From Lota lota (Eukaryota; Chordata; Actinopteri; Gadiformes; Lotidae): a stretch of DNA of 64,000 bases. The translations under genes were made by a program, and so were the position numbers. The notes under the pieces were generated by a model. It was not told the origin of the DNA, made no database searches, and saw only the letters and a program-made list of their open reading frames with translations. Shown piece by piece: positions 48,236 to 59,837 of this stretch (position 1 is its first letter; each line of letters begins with the position of its first letter). The DNA lies in contig JACYXH010000717.1 of the NCBI GenBank assembly GCA_026745465.1, positions 1 to 64,000 of the forward strand. The letters run 5' to 3'.

Positions 48236-48950
48236 ACTTTAAAGCTGAGAAGCTACTCTCTCCAGAGGCAACAGTGACCGGAAGAGTTAATAGCAGACGA
48301 AAGCCAATGCTGAGGTATTCATAGAGATCCAGAAGTTGTTCCTTGTAAATGTAATCAAGCATCTCTCTTGGGGAGGAAGATAGATGATCAGGAAAGGCAC
48401 GGACAGCAGCCCTGACCTCCAGAACCAAGACCTAAATCTATGTCATGTAGTAACAGAAAACCATAAAGAACATAAACATCTTGCAGTTTTGAAAATCGGT
48501 CATTCAAGGTGTTGAGGGCTGTGTCCACCAGGGACAAAAAAACTCTGTTAAAGTGCTCATCTGGATTGGATTGCATTTCTTCTCTGCCCTCATACAGGAA
48601 CTGCATTTTTTCCTCTGTCTTTTTTCTGTCAATCTCTAGGTTTTCTGCTATCTCTCTAGCATCAGTTTGAGAGCCAGCAAGTCCAGTATTCCTGAATTTG
48701 TCCAGATATACTATCACTGTGCTTGTTTCTCTTTTAAGTGTTTCAAGAGAACTGGGGCTCTGCAGAATCTTGCTGACGTGGTTGATCTGATACAATATGT
48801 TGTACCAGATTACAGTGCACAGTACAAAGCTCCATGTCATGAGTTCCCCCTTTATGCTGGTTGCTGTGGACTCTGTCTCTGAGTCCTTCTTCTGCACTGA
48901 GAGGTCTATCTCCATCAAAGCAATAACAAAAGTCTTAGTTTGATGACGTC
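48236..48950 (-). pseudogene. hAT transposase C-terminal fragment (TTF/ZMYM-type family)
   Basis: The minus strand reads from about 48918 with RDTETE-like sequence, then LDKFRNTGLAGSQTDAREIA, ending with the dimerisation motif LPVTVASGESSFSALK at about 48240-48290. The LTR then interrupts it. A one-base shift separates the two parts near 48410. The DDE-containing N-terminal portion is missing. Similar multi-copy genes in fish are annotated as zinc-finger MYM-type-like proteins. That assignment is by recall. Confidence 0.7.
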
Positions 48951-49890
48951 GTGTAGTAGCGTGGGCTCATGGGAGTTGTTGTCTTCGCCATCATTTCCAG
49001 TGAAAATCGATAGCGACTCAGCAGCAATCATGTTCATGGACAAGATAATGTATGAAGGTTTTATCCACATTACGTTTAATCACGCAATGTAATTTCATTG
49101 CAATGAAATAGCTGCAACTAACATTAGTCAAAGTAGCGTTAACCTGCTAAGTTTAGATGAGTCGATTACGCAAACAGCTGTGGATAATGTTACATGGAGA
49201 ACAACATCAGTAAGTTAGCCCAGTTGTCCATGGTCAAAATAATCATACAAAAAATATCGTTTTCAGCATGTTGAACGTTGTTATAACTTTATATCGTAGC
49301 ACATCATAGTAGGCTAGATCGATATTAAAATGTCACATCACTAAATAAGCTAGCCTTCTGTGCCTTTGATTTGGAAAGCTACATTTTAAATGACGCACAG
49401 CTGGAGCCCATGTTTAATTTGCTCTGCAACATGGGTCTGGAATTGCTCCCATAGAGCGGGAATTTCCGCTTTGACACAAACCCTACCGTGCCAATCACAA
49501 CAGTTTATCTAATATGAGGTGGGATGAATACGATGAAGGTGCAGAGGAGTGCCATTATTTGAAAAAACAACCAAGATGGATACTGTTGTAGAGTGGGATA
49601 CTTACATATGACCACTAGGGACAGTAGTGCCATTGTTGGGCAGTAACCTACCGCTCTTTCCCCTGGGTAAGCAGAATGTATGGTCGCTATCAATAAAGAG
49701 TCATGAGCTAAGTCTGTGGCAGTCCAGTTACTAGTTAGTATTTCCAATATACTACAGATACCGCTGATGTAGAACGATCTGTTGATTCCGCTATCGAGAC
49801 AGTAGTAAACAAACTGGATGGTATATTTTCATTAAAATAAGAACAAACTTTAAGTGCAGTCGTTTGTTCTTCTTTTAATGAAAATATACC
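48951..49890. other. Spacer DNA without recognisable gene
   Basis: AT-rich, no coding motif. A hairpin lies at about 49816-49890: ggtatattttcattaaaata and its inverse around a loop of roughly 20 nt. Confidence 0.5.
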
Positions 49891-50510
49891 GTTCTGCTTC
49901 TCAGCTTTAAAGTGTTATGGAGAACAGAGCGAGAGAACCAAAATGCTCGACACACAGACACGGACAAGACAGTTTGGGTAGCAAGGTGTTTAATGCAGGC
50001 AGTAAATAAGACAAGCAGAGGGTTCGGCAACAGGTAGGCAGTCAGACAGGCAAGGGTTCGGCAATGGACGGGTAGTCAGGCAGGCGAAGGTTCGGCAACG
50101 GGCGGGTGGTCAGGCAGGCGAGGGTCCGGCAATGGAGCGGGGGGTCGGGCAGTCTAATCAGAGGGAGAAGGGAGGTTAGCAAAAGAGCAGAGATCAGGCA
50201 AGTGATCTAATCTCAAGGAAGAGCCAGTGACGAGGTACTAACTAGCGAAGTGTGAACAACAAACTAGCGCCGGCTGCTTGGAGATCCGGGGCTGATACAG
50301 AGCGTGCTGTTGTGTAAACAGGAGGAGATGAATGAAGAGCGTAGGGTGATGGATACCGGTGTCCACTAGGTGGCAGAAGTGGACGGCGTGACATAAAGCT
50401 CATCAAAACCTACCAGGTCAACCATGTCCCAGGAGAGAGTTTCAGGACTGGCTCTTATTTCAATAGAGCGCAATGTGTGAAGGTCTTTGGATCTGGAGGA
50501 CATAGTGGCA
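49880..50510 (+). pseudogene. Second hAT fragment (plus orientation) split by a solo LTR
   Basis: Before the LTR the + strand reads FCFSALK (49892-49912). After it (50394-50500) the frame continues with LIKTY and, after a shift, RSTMSQERVSGLALISIERNV, the end of a hAT dimerisation domain. It is the inverted counterpart of the fragment at 48236-48950. Confidence 0.7.
49913..50393 (-). mobile_element. Solo LTR (gypsy clade) with TSD
   Basis: 481 bp, TGTTATGGAG...GGCGTGACA, flanked by the 5-bp duplication TAAAG (49908-49912, 50394-50398) inside a hAT gene. It contains degenerate ggcaggcgagggttcggcaa repeats (about 50020-50150). It is related to the solo LTR at 14767-15295 and the gypsy LTR at 8426 (shared gaggtact...gcgccggctgcttg). 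Confidence 0.9.
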
Positions 50511-50874
50511 GTATTTGCACTAACCAAGGACCATAAGCAGCATTTGTAGATGCTAAGCAGAAGACACTGGAGTAGTTCCAAACTAAAGAGGTTTAATAAA
50601 GGGTTCGGGATTAGGAGGTTGGCATGGCAGGCGGGCAAATGCGAACATTTGAAATGAAAAAACATTTACATTTCGTACATTCTCATTAGTGTCACATTAT
50701 TTATAACATAATGGTGATGAACACTAGTTGGAGGAGGCCCCTGGGATTCATTTTTCTAGGGCCCCAAGAGACTCAAGAATAGTCACTGGCTCTACTCCAC
50801 AATAGCATCTCTAGATGACCCCCGCAGCATCTTAGATAAAGCACGCGATCAAAAGATGCATGTCATGCCCCCCC
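50511..50874. other. Spacer DNA without recognisable gene
   Basis: No coding or RNA signal recognised beyond the decayed hAT tail. Simple AT-rich sequence leading into an inverted LTR. Confidence 0.4.
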
Positions 50875-51087
50875 AGCCCACGGTATTGGTTTACTAACAA
50901 CTCTCGGGCCCCATACACCGCACGATACCGAGAGTTGCCTTTTATTTAACACACACACACACACACAACACAAAACACGCATGTCATGCCCCCCACCATG
51001 ACTGCCGTGGTGGCGGTGCCGCTTCCGCCAACCCTCCCAGGGTCCTTTGCGCCACGGAGCACGGCGATCACGGCTGTGATCGCCACA
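50875..51087 (-). mobile_element. Truncated inverted LTR related to the 46810-48139 element
   Basis: On the minus strand it begins TGTGGCGATCACAGCC at 51087 and runs through a (TG)n stretch (50952-50970) to the block gtaaaccaataccgtgggct, where it stops short of the usual LTR end. Between 50985 and 51087 it preserves LTR sequence missing from the truncated LTR at 46810. Confidence 0.75.
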
Positions 51088-52084
51088 ATATTATAAAACA
51101 TTCCACCACAGATGCACCATACATGGTTCTGGTTGTGATTACAACAAAAAGCTACACTACATGGACACGTATACTGCCATGGGCAGATTAGACTATATTT
51201 TGAGAGAAGAAAGAGTCTTCCATACATTGAGTGAGCTTGGTAGGTATAGTAAAATGGCATTGGTATGCCTTAAAAATTGGTTTACCGGAAGTAAGCATAT
51301 CAAAAATAATCACCAACCATGTTTTTAAAACATAGTGTGAAAATCCACAGGCTAAACAGACTTTAGCGAAATGACGTGTGTACCCCTTTAAGGACCAGCT
51401 TGCGTTGGAGAGAGGCTGCAGTTTAGATAGGGGAACTTCAAACCAATTCATCCAGATTTTTTTTGTCGACATAGACTTGACATTTGGCATGGGTTGGAAT
51501 CTCCTCTGTTATACCATACTGGACAGCCGAGCCTACATGGATTTGACACAAATTCATAGCTTTTTAAATGTCGGGGATATGCATATATTTCACTTTAAAT
51601 TGTATTTCTCCGCCATCTTTGGCCTTATTGCTATGAATTTAATATAATATAGTCCCACAGTCACCTGGTACATGTGTGCCAAGTTTGCAGCTTTTACCTC
51701 CTCCGGCACCAAATCAGTTTGTGTGTTTGAGTTTGGTCAAGTTGTGGTCATTGCACTAAATCCAAATGGTCTGACCATTGAAAGTTGTTAATTGTGACGA
51801 ATGGTATGTATACAAAGTTTCATGCATCTTGCACTTTCCTAGTGGAAATGGCAGCCTGTTTAAATGTTGAACTTCAGGCCCTTATTATAGCACCACCTAT
51901 GTTTATTCTGGCCCATCCTTTGCATCCTGTACTCTTTTTACAAGTTCTACAAGGCTGCCAATTTATAAAATTTTTGAGCCAAAAAAGTCAGGAAAGAAAT
52001 AATACTAACAGTATTTTTATATGTATTTGTCTGCCTTTTGTGGCTCAAAAGTTGTACAAATTGGCAAGCGTGTAGAATTGTATT
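51088..52084. other. Spacer DNA, probably repeat-derived, no gene recognised
   Basis: Stops occur in all frames; the short frames have no motif. The segment ends in aatacaatagggttcctac, a word shared with the left arm, marking the inner edge of the inverted duplication. A (TG)n microsatellite follows at about 52157-52200. Confidence 0.45.
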
Positions 52085-52154
52085 TATTAGTATTATTACA
52101 ATAGTAACAAATACAATAGGGTTCCTACAGATTTCGTAGGACCCCTAATAAAGG

Positions 52155-52202
<48 letters not shown>

Positions 52203-52854
52203 TTTAAAAGACATCCATCTAGCAAGTTGTTGGACAATTTCACTCTTTTAAAATGTCCCAACAGAGTTCTTGAACACATTCATCTTGAGTTTGTAAAATC
52301 CTCTTAACTTGTAAGCTGTGTGGCACCTATACATTCGGAAAAGACACCCCCTTTTCAACAATCTCAGATAAGCCTATACATTTCATGTACCAAAATGTGC
52401 CTGGTTCATGAAATAACTCAATCTTACTGTGGGCATTATTTTAGCAAAACTTATTTTGAAATACAATTTGTAGGCAGTCTCTAAGCCACAAGAATATTCT
52501 TAAAAATAAATAAAAAATAAGTAAATAACATTGTTTTGTAGTGTTGGGTTTAATGTAATTTGGAATGATTAACACTTGAAGCACAGCACAGTAGTAATGT
52601 GGTATGTTGTCTCGAGCAAAAGTCTGAATCATTTAGATCAAATAATAAAATGAAGAAAAGCAGTTCCCTTCATTTTTTGATGAAGAGAAAATGTCAAAGA
52701 CAACACAGTATTTATCTTTTTATGAGACATAAAACCACCAATAATACCACAAGGCAAACACCAAGTAGTAATATATCTACCACTTTACTTTTAATAAAAT
52801 GTTTTTGTGAGATCGTTGCTTTGTTGAAAGCTTGGGTAAGTGTTGAACACCCGC

Positions 52855-52946
52855 TTATTTATCTGCAAACCTCAACACTGCAAAAGGAAAAATATATATA
52901 ATTAATGCAAAACAAAATACTGCAAAAAAAAAGAAACTCAGACACA

Positions 52947-53022
<76 letters not shown>

Positions 53023-55548
53023 CTTACCTTTATTACAAGGTTAATTATATTCTGTCTCAGCCTGGTCACCTGAGTAGAAAAAAATAATTATTTATTAATT
53101 TTGTACACTAAGATGTTCGTCTGCTTTTCTCTCCCCCCTCCCTTCTTCCTTCCTCCATCCCCTCCCTTTCTCTTATATCTGGTATATATTTACTTGGCTG
53201 GTAGTAATCGTAGATCTTGACCACAGCTGGCTTCAGGTTCTCCACTTCAATGTCCTGCAGGATGTCTAAGCTGTGGCTGATGGGCACCTGACTGGGAAAC
53301 TTTGGACAGAAAGCACACAGTGGGGTCAGATGGAGACCATGCTGGCCCACAAGAGTCAAAAACACTTGTGATCAAGATCGCAATATCATTTAATACATTT
53401 ACATAATTATAAAAAATGATGTCAGTATAAATTGTATGTGTATGTTCTAGCCCACCCATATGTATCTTACATTTGATAAATGTTACGGTATGTGTTTCTA
53501 TTGCATGTTGGCGTGCTGACCGGCTTCAAGTAAATGATGACGTGATCGTCGTTATGTTCAACGCGATCCACCAGCAGTGCAGACTTGAGCTGTGAGGAGG
53601 GGAGAGGACATTCAATAGATTTATAAACAATTAAAAACAGCCTGGCCTGAAAATTCCCACAATGACCAGTAAAACATGAACGTTTGGTTACCCACCTTTC
53701 TCAAAGACTCTGGCTCAGGAACAAATCCAGACAGCAATTTTATATCCACCATCACCATGTTGGTGAAATTCTCCTTTCCCACATATCTGTTGTGGAAGCA
53801 AAGTAGTATGTGGTTGTATTTAGCGCAAATGAATATTATTATAATTTATTGTCAGTGACAAGCATTGTATGAAATAATTATTTAATACAAAATATAGACA
53901 GAAACTAATCCCGATACCAGTTTTATAGTCTTAATTAATAATGATGAGTAAATCAGCCTAAATCTACCCATGGCTAACTTACGTGGACTCTAGCCTTAGG
54001 GTGAGTTTAGGCCTCAGCTGGTTGGTGTTGCATTCAGAGTCAGGTGTGACCTTGATCCGGAAGCTCGATTCATCTCTTGGCGTTGGAATGTTGTAGTGAA
54101 GAGACAACTGGAAAAGCAGAACAACTGAATATTTTTCACGCCATGTGTTCTTGATGAATGAATACCTTATATTGCCTGCTAGAGGGGTCTAACCAGGAGC
54201 TCAGGGGGGACAGGGGAGATGGGGGTTTGCTCTTTAAGGTCTTTCATATGGTCATTTAGACAAAGTCCAAGCACAAGCTGATCTGCTGAATGCTAACCTG
54301 CATGGAGGCACACGCAGTGCCTTTCATCTCCACACTGTATTTCCCCGTCACGTCCTTCAGCGCCCTCTCCTGGTAAAGCAGTTTGTTGTCCTGGTTCACC
54401 TCAAAGGTCATCTGGCCGCTGGGGAACTGGACGTCCACAGTGCTGGAGCCTTCTGGGCTAAACACCAATGTAGAGTAAAGAGCGAGGGCCTGAAGAGCTA
54501 CCACCGTGTCCTGCAATAAACAACAATATAGCTTCAGTTTGTGGCAGCTAATGGGGAAGCTATGGGTCAATCGGTCAACTGTATGTTCGGCACAGATCTT
54601 TACTTTTACATGTATATCCATGCATGACCGCTATGATACACCTGAGCGGACCATCTGTGTATGTATTGGAAGATGAAAGCTGTAGCCCACAGGGTCTTCT
54701 TTCAGCAGGCCCTGCATTCCCCCTACAGAGCAGGTCCTATGTACCCCCTATAGAGCAGGTCCTATGTTCCCCCTATAGAGCAGGTGCTGTGTTCCCCCTA
54801 TAGAGCGGATCCTGTACCTGTGTGGAGGAGAAGCCTCCGTAGGAGTTCTGCTGGCTAGTGAGCCACCTGATGATGCGGGAGGCGTAGCCCAGGTCAGCAG
54901 CGGTGGGAGTGGCGCTGAGAGTGGCCAGCAGCACGTAGGAGCTGATCTCCACGGAGAGGGACATGGACTTCTCAGACCTCTGAGACCAGTAGAGGTTACC
55001 ACCTGAGGAAAACACACCCAGGATACATCAACTTGGGACCAGGCGAGGTAGACCTGCCTCGGTTTTGTTTTGTTTACGGTATCAAGGTATACAAAAGATC
55101 AGATAAAAAAACACATGACAGCCCTTTATAGAAAGTACACAGATAACAGCATGCTTTCAAAATGTGGTAGTTGGGTTTTCAACAGCGTATTCCTCGTTTA
55201 CCAACCCCGGGTCTTGATTTTCCCTCCATCACTCATGGTTGTCCACCTTGTCTAACACATGCTGACCAAGACAACTAGTGACAACTAGTCCAGCTCATCT
55301 ATTCTGTACACTTGTAAGATCACCTCATAAGTGAGATGTTAAAATTGTTTAGTGGGAGCAACAGAGCCATTGAAAGTCCTCTGACCTTCCTGTGTGGCCA
55401 CCTTGTCCAGGTGCTCCAGAAGCAAAGTCCGTGTCTCCATGTCTCCGGCCAAGGTGAAGACGTATGCCATCAGAGCCGTGGCGTACGTGTTGCTCTTATC
55501 TCCCAGGCTTTGCCTCAGGCAAGACATGCTTCTGTTTATCAGTGGTTC
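52855..55548 (-). pseudogene. A2M-like: Second A2M copy, exons 28-36 only in this window
   Basis: Minus-strand exons, first to last: 55386-55548, 54818-55002, 54298-54510, 53983-54107, 53696-53786, 53521-53589, 53194-53299, 53028-53069, 52855-52877. Lengths (163, 185, 213, 125, 91, 69, 106, 42, 23) equal the first copy and splice sites are kept. Differences include the start of exon 28 (EPLINRSM against AAPISKSM), T to A and I to M changes, and E to R in VEVKG/VEMKG-type positions. Exon 35 has TAA where the first copy has TAC (YNYPCN), removing the last residues including a Cys. Exons 1-27 would lie beyond 64000 if present, so this may be a whole gene with a slightly early stop. Confidence 0.88.
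52946..53020. repeat. (CA)n microsatellite
   Basis: Two CA blocks split by tctta in intron 35 of the inverted A2M copy. The counterpart in the first copy is the (TG)n at about 45984-46017. Confidence 0.9.
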
Positions 55549-56139
55549 CTGTAATCGGTAAAGTCAAAACAAAGTGATTCATTCAATCCTTGCAAATTTT
55601 CTTGAGCTTTGTTCACACCAAAAGCGAAACGAATCGACCCCTCGCGTTACTCGCGTGAGTTTGAGTGCGCGATCCGAACGAGTTTAACTGTGCGAGGAAC
55701 GAGGGGCTTACCTCGTGTTATCGCCAACGTTTCCTTCCATTAACCCTGGCCAAAATAACCATCACTGCGACTCTGTACTTGTTGTGGAAGTCATAGAGAC
55801 ATCAGAGAACCCAACGCTTTTGTGTCTGGGTTAGAGACCTAATTTATTGATGTGCTATTTCAATAGTGATCTAGCTTACCACGATGCCTACTTTAAGAAG
55901 TGGCTCATGCCAGCCACCATACTAATGCAGTGTTTACCACACATAACAAACTTAACTTTGGCTGGTCATTTTTATTTGTACCCCTACAAAATAGCGACGG
56001 CATCCGCGATCGGTAGTGTTTACAATACATTTAAAAAAAAAAAATGTTACACCTGTATTTCATTGTCGTGCTGCGCGTAATCTATTAATTTGCTCTCGCT
56101 CTCTCTCTCACCAACACACCGACAATGGACCATCTATGA

Positions 56140-57801
56140 CAGGGGTGTCAAACTCAATTTGATTCAGGGGCCACATACAGCGCAATCTGATCTCAAGTGG
56201 ACCGGGCCAGTAAAATAATAGCAAAATAACCTATAAATAACGTCAACTCCAGATCTTTACCTTTGTTTGTCAATATTTCAATATTATGCCTTAATGTATC
56301 ATTTAGCCTACATATGTGCATTATAACTCACAGATCACAGTGGATATACAAAGGCACAAAACACTTATTCACAGATAGGCCTATGGAACTGAAAAAATGG
56401 CATTTCACTTTGATTAAAACAACTTGTTTATTTTAATGTACAGTAGATACATTTTCACATCTGACCACCTGAACTGACTCACCACGCTATGTGCAAACTA
56501 AAGTGGGAGCTATTAAGAACGTTATCACCCTGCCTTGTAAATCTATAAAATTTTAGGTCAAGGAATTAGACTTGACCTACTCGCTGTTTAACCCCCTCCC
56601 CTCTCTTTCTCTCACTGCAGCCTACCGGCTGCTCCTGAAACTTGGCATCTTTTAGCCTTCACGATAGCATCAATATCAGGTGTCAAATCCTGAGTTGCAG
56701 CCAATTTCATAATGTCATTTAAGTGCTTGTGTGTTAGCCTTGAGCGCAGCTTTGTTTTATTGATGTTCATTACGGAGAAAACCTGTTCACAAAGATAGGT
56801 AGTCCCAAACATGCATAAAACCTTTGCAGCCAGGGCTGTTAATTTGAGGCACCCTGGCAAGAGGTACTGATAAAATGTGTCCAAGCCCACCGAGGCAAAT
56901 TTGTCCTTCATACCTGAATCACACTGCAAGTCAATTATTTCGAGTTGGATGTCAGCGGGCAGATCAAAAGCCTTGACTGTGAATGGCGAGCGAAAAACTG
57001 CAAATTCTGTCTCAAGTTCACAGAAGACCTGAAACCGTCGCTCAAACTCCCGCAGCAATCCTGTAATCTTGTCTTTGTATTGATCCATGTCAGCATTAAG
57101 TCCGGTCGCACGCACATCTCTTAGACAAGGGAAATGATGCAATGATGCATGATGCATGCATGTTTTCACGAACTCACCCTCAGAAAATGACTTGGATCCT
57201 AACGCTATCTCGTTAGCAATAAGGTGGCTAGCTTTCACCACTGCATCACTGACCTCTCGGCTACGGGTAAAAACAGACTGCTGTTTCTTCAGACCCTCTA
57301 ACAATTCATTTATCTTCTCTATTCTCAGTTGTCCTCGCAAATGGTTGTATTTTTCAACATGATGAGTCTCATAGTGCCGCCGAATATTATATTCCTTGAG
57401 CACTGAAACTTGCTGATTACACACCAAGCACACAGATTTCCCATTCACTTCTGTGAATAAATAAGAATCAGTCCATTTATCTTGGAAAACTCTGCACTCT
57501 GTATAAACTTTTGTCTTTTTTGACAAAGACATTTTGGTAATGAGGGTGCAACCGTGGGTAATTTTGACAACAAGAGCTTAATAATAAGGCAAGATTGGCA
57601 AATGGCGCATTCTGGGCGCGTTGCTGTCACGTGCTGTTTATTTCCGGATCGCTCGTTATGTCATTGCGACCTCTGCTGGACAAATTTGGAATATCTGTTC
57701 CTTTAAAAAAAAAATTGGACGTGGTCTCGTGGGCCGGATTGAACCATCTGGCGGGCCGGTCTTGGCCCGCGGGCCGTATGAATCTATGAATGACACCCCT
57801 G
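56140..57801 (-). mobile_element. Non-autonomous hAT element with perfect TSD, absent from the other arm
   Basis: 1662 bp with 11-bp terminal inverted repeats CAGGGGTGTCA ... TGACACCCCTG and a perfect 8-bp duplication ATCTATGA (56132-56139, 57802-57809). The left arm at about 42440-42465 has the uninterrupted sequence (catagatggtccattg in inverse), giving the empty site. It encodes one intact shortened transposase frame. The insertion therefore postdates the inverted duplication, unless it was lost precisely from the other arm. Confidence 0.95.
56612..57532 (-). CDS. Internally deleted hAT transposase (BED finger + dimerisation domain), intact ORF
   Basis: 306 codons. N-terminal BED zinc finger (C35, C38 in CLVC; His at about 53 and 57 in RRHYETHH), then a helical region to about residue 133 (GEFVKTCMHHASLHH). 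The sequence then jumps to a late region (CLRDVRATGLNADMDQYK) and ends with the hAT C-terminal domain (LEIIDLQCDSGMKDKF, YLCEQVFSVMNINK). The catalytic RNase H-like core is missing; full proteins are about 600 residues. The junction lies near 57135, among gcatgatgcatgcatg repeats, and keeps the frame. It could bind element ends without cutting; that is inference. Confidence 0.85.
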   Translation of the reverse strand: MSLSKKTKVYTECRVFQDKWTDSYLFTEVNGKSVCLVCNQQVSVLKEYNIRRHYETHHVEKYNHLRGQLRIEKINELLEGLKKQQSVFTRSREVSDAVVKASHLIANEIALGSKSFSEGEFVKTCMHHASLHHFPCLRDVRATGLNADMDQYKDKITGLLREFERRFQVFCELETEFAVFRSPFTVKAFDLPADIQLEIIDLQCDSGMKDKFASVGLDTFYQYLLPGCLKLTALAAKVLCMFGTTYLCEQVFSVMNINKTKLRSRLTHKHLNDIMKLAATQDLTPDIDAIVKAKRCQVSGAAGRLQ

Positions 57802-57949
57802 ATCTATGATTATCCCCTCCTCTCTCTCGTGCATATTCTGATTCAAAACATGATCATAAGCGGGAGGAGGGATTGTTGTTGGCCTTTCCCCATGGAGAAG
57901 ACGGCTGGCCGAATTCATTATCAGAATCAATCCGGAGTTAATGGATTGT

Positions 57950-59837
57950 ATGAGGGGTGAAAGGAATTAAAATACCAAAATGAAATCTAATCAAATACAC
58001 GGCCCAAATCTCAAGAAGTACTCATGTATTCGTTTTCTATACGCAACTTTAGATGGGAGAAAAGTCTGCAAGCTCAGAGTCCGCCTTTTAATTATGTAGT
58101 TGTCACAAACACAACAAATTGGCGTAGAGTACGAACCGAGACGAAAGTCACCGGCTTCACTGACAATTGAGAGAGATGACAGAGGAGCTCGGAGGAGAGG
58201 AGAGCGACACAGCGAAAGGTCAGCAAGGCTAGAAAAGGGACGTGTGAGTGACGATGCACAACTAGCAATCTGAACTAAGCTAACTGTTAATGTTAAAGTG
58301 AACGTGAACATGGCATGTATCAGGAAAATAGACACATTTGACAGCACAAATGAGGACTGTGAGTCGTGTATTGAAAGGGTTGAGCTGTACTGTACTGCAA
58401 ATGGTGTGGAGGATAAGGACGTCCCAACACTACTCAGCCTGATGGGTGCTAAAACATATCATCTGCTATGCAACTTCTTTGCTCCCTGCCACTCAGACAT
58501 TCCAAAACATTGTGGACACATTAAAGAACGACCTGAGCCACAAACCCTTTGTGATGGCAGAGAGATTTTGTTTGAACAATAGGAACCAGTCTAAAGATGA
58601 AAGCATCTGAGAATATATAGCCTAATTGCGCAGACTTACATAGTTATTTGAATTTGGAGTAGGACTTTCCGATGCATTGCGTGACAGACTGGTATGTGGT
58701 ATGCATTGTCAAAGCACACAGAAGAGTAAAATATCTCACACTAGAAAAAGCATTGGCTATTGCGGTGTCGATGGAGACAGCAGCGAGAGACACAGACCAC
58801 ACAATGCTGCACAGAGACCTTTGCAGCTACTGCAGGCCAATGAGAAGGGGTTCGTAGATGGTATCGGTATGTTAAAAGGCCCGTCCATTGCCCTATGCCC
58901 TGCCACCAAAAGTAGATGTTGAACTTCAGAGCTTGGAGGCATCTGGAATCCTGTAAAAGGTTGAATGGAGCGATTGGGCCATGCCCAGTGTCCCTGTGAC
59001 CAAGAAAAGAAAGGCCGAAGCTGTTCATATATGCTGGAACTTCAAGGTGAGCATTAATCCCGTGATGCGTACCGTGCAGTACCCACTGCCACGTTTAGAC
59101 AATATCTTTCCATCATTGGCAAAGGTAAAGGTGAGAAGTTCTCTATGATTGACTTAGAGCACAGGCCTACCAGCAAATGGAGATTGAGGAGTCAAGGAGG
59201 AAGTTCCTCACAACCAACACTCACAAAGGACTGTTCCAATACAACAGACTTGTCGTCAGCTCTAGTGATCTGACAAAGAGCGATGGAACAAGTCATTCAA
59301 GATATTCCCAGTACACAATGTTGCCTTGATGACATCATTGTGACAGGCAAGAATGATGAAAGGCGTTTTCAGAACCTCAGCAAAATGCTCACCAGGATGA
59401 GTGCGTATGGCCTGGGTGCAGAGAAGGAAGTGTGAAATCTCATACTGTGGACTTGTCATTAAAAAGCACGGATTACACAAATCACAAGAGAAAATGGAAG
59501 AGGTGCTTAAGGCGCCAAAACCAGAGAATTTGTCGCAACAAAAGGTCATACTTAGGCCTTGTCAATTATCACAAGTGTCTCCCAAACCTTGCTACTACAC
59601 TTCACCCACTACGCACTGTCACAGACAGGAGTAAAATGGGAGCGGTCTGAGAAATGGGATAGAGCGTTCAAGAAAACAAACAGATTGATAAGATCAGATG
59701 AACTGCTTACCCAAAAGAAGCAAACGAAGAACAACCCAACATTGTCAAAAGTCTACGACGTCACAATGCAAGGAAGGCTAACTCACGGTAACCCCATGTT
59801 TCCAGATTTTTCCGTCGGATGAGACCAACTCTCAGTA
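57950..59837 (+). pseudogene. Decayed gypsy remnants in the right arm
   Basis: Counterpart of 40330-42260. Primer-binding-like ttggcgtagagtacgaacc is at about 58120, followed by a gag N-terminus at 58298-58582 ([18 protein letters not shown]). Protease/RT/RNase H pieces at about 58660-59700 are broken by many shifts. The gag piece stays open for 94 codons. Nothing here could be functional. Confidence 0.75.

Larger units (their letters stand above)
52085..59837 (-). repeat. Right arm of the large inverted duplication
   Basis: Reverse-complement counterpart of 40330-46800. It is longer (7.75 kb against 6.47 kb), mainly because of the 1.66-kb hAT at 56140-57801. It has a longer (CA)n tract (52946-53020) but a much shorter intron 29 minisatellite. 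About 100 bp of the left arm (42090-42195) is missing here near 58080. The outer edge coincides with the start of the BEL/Pao element, so the true arm may continue beyond it. Confidence 0.88.
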
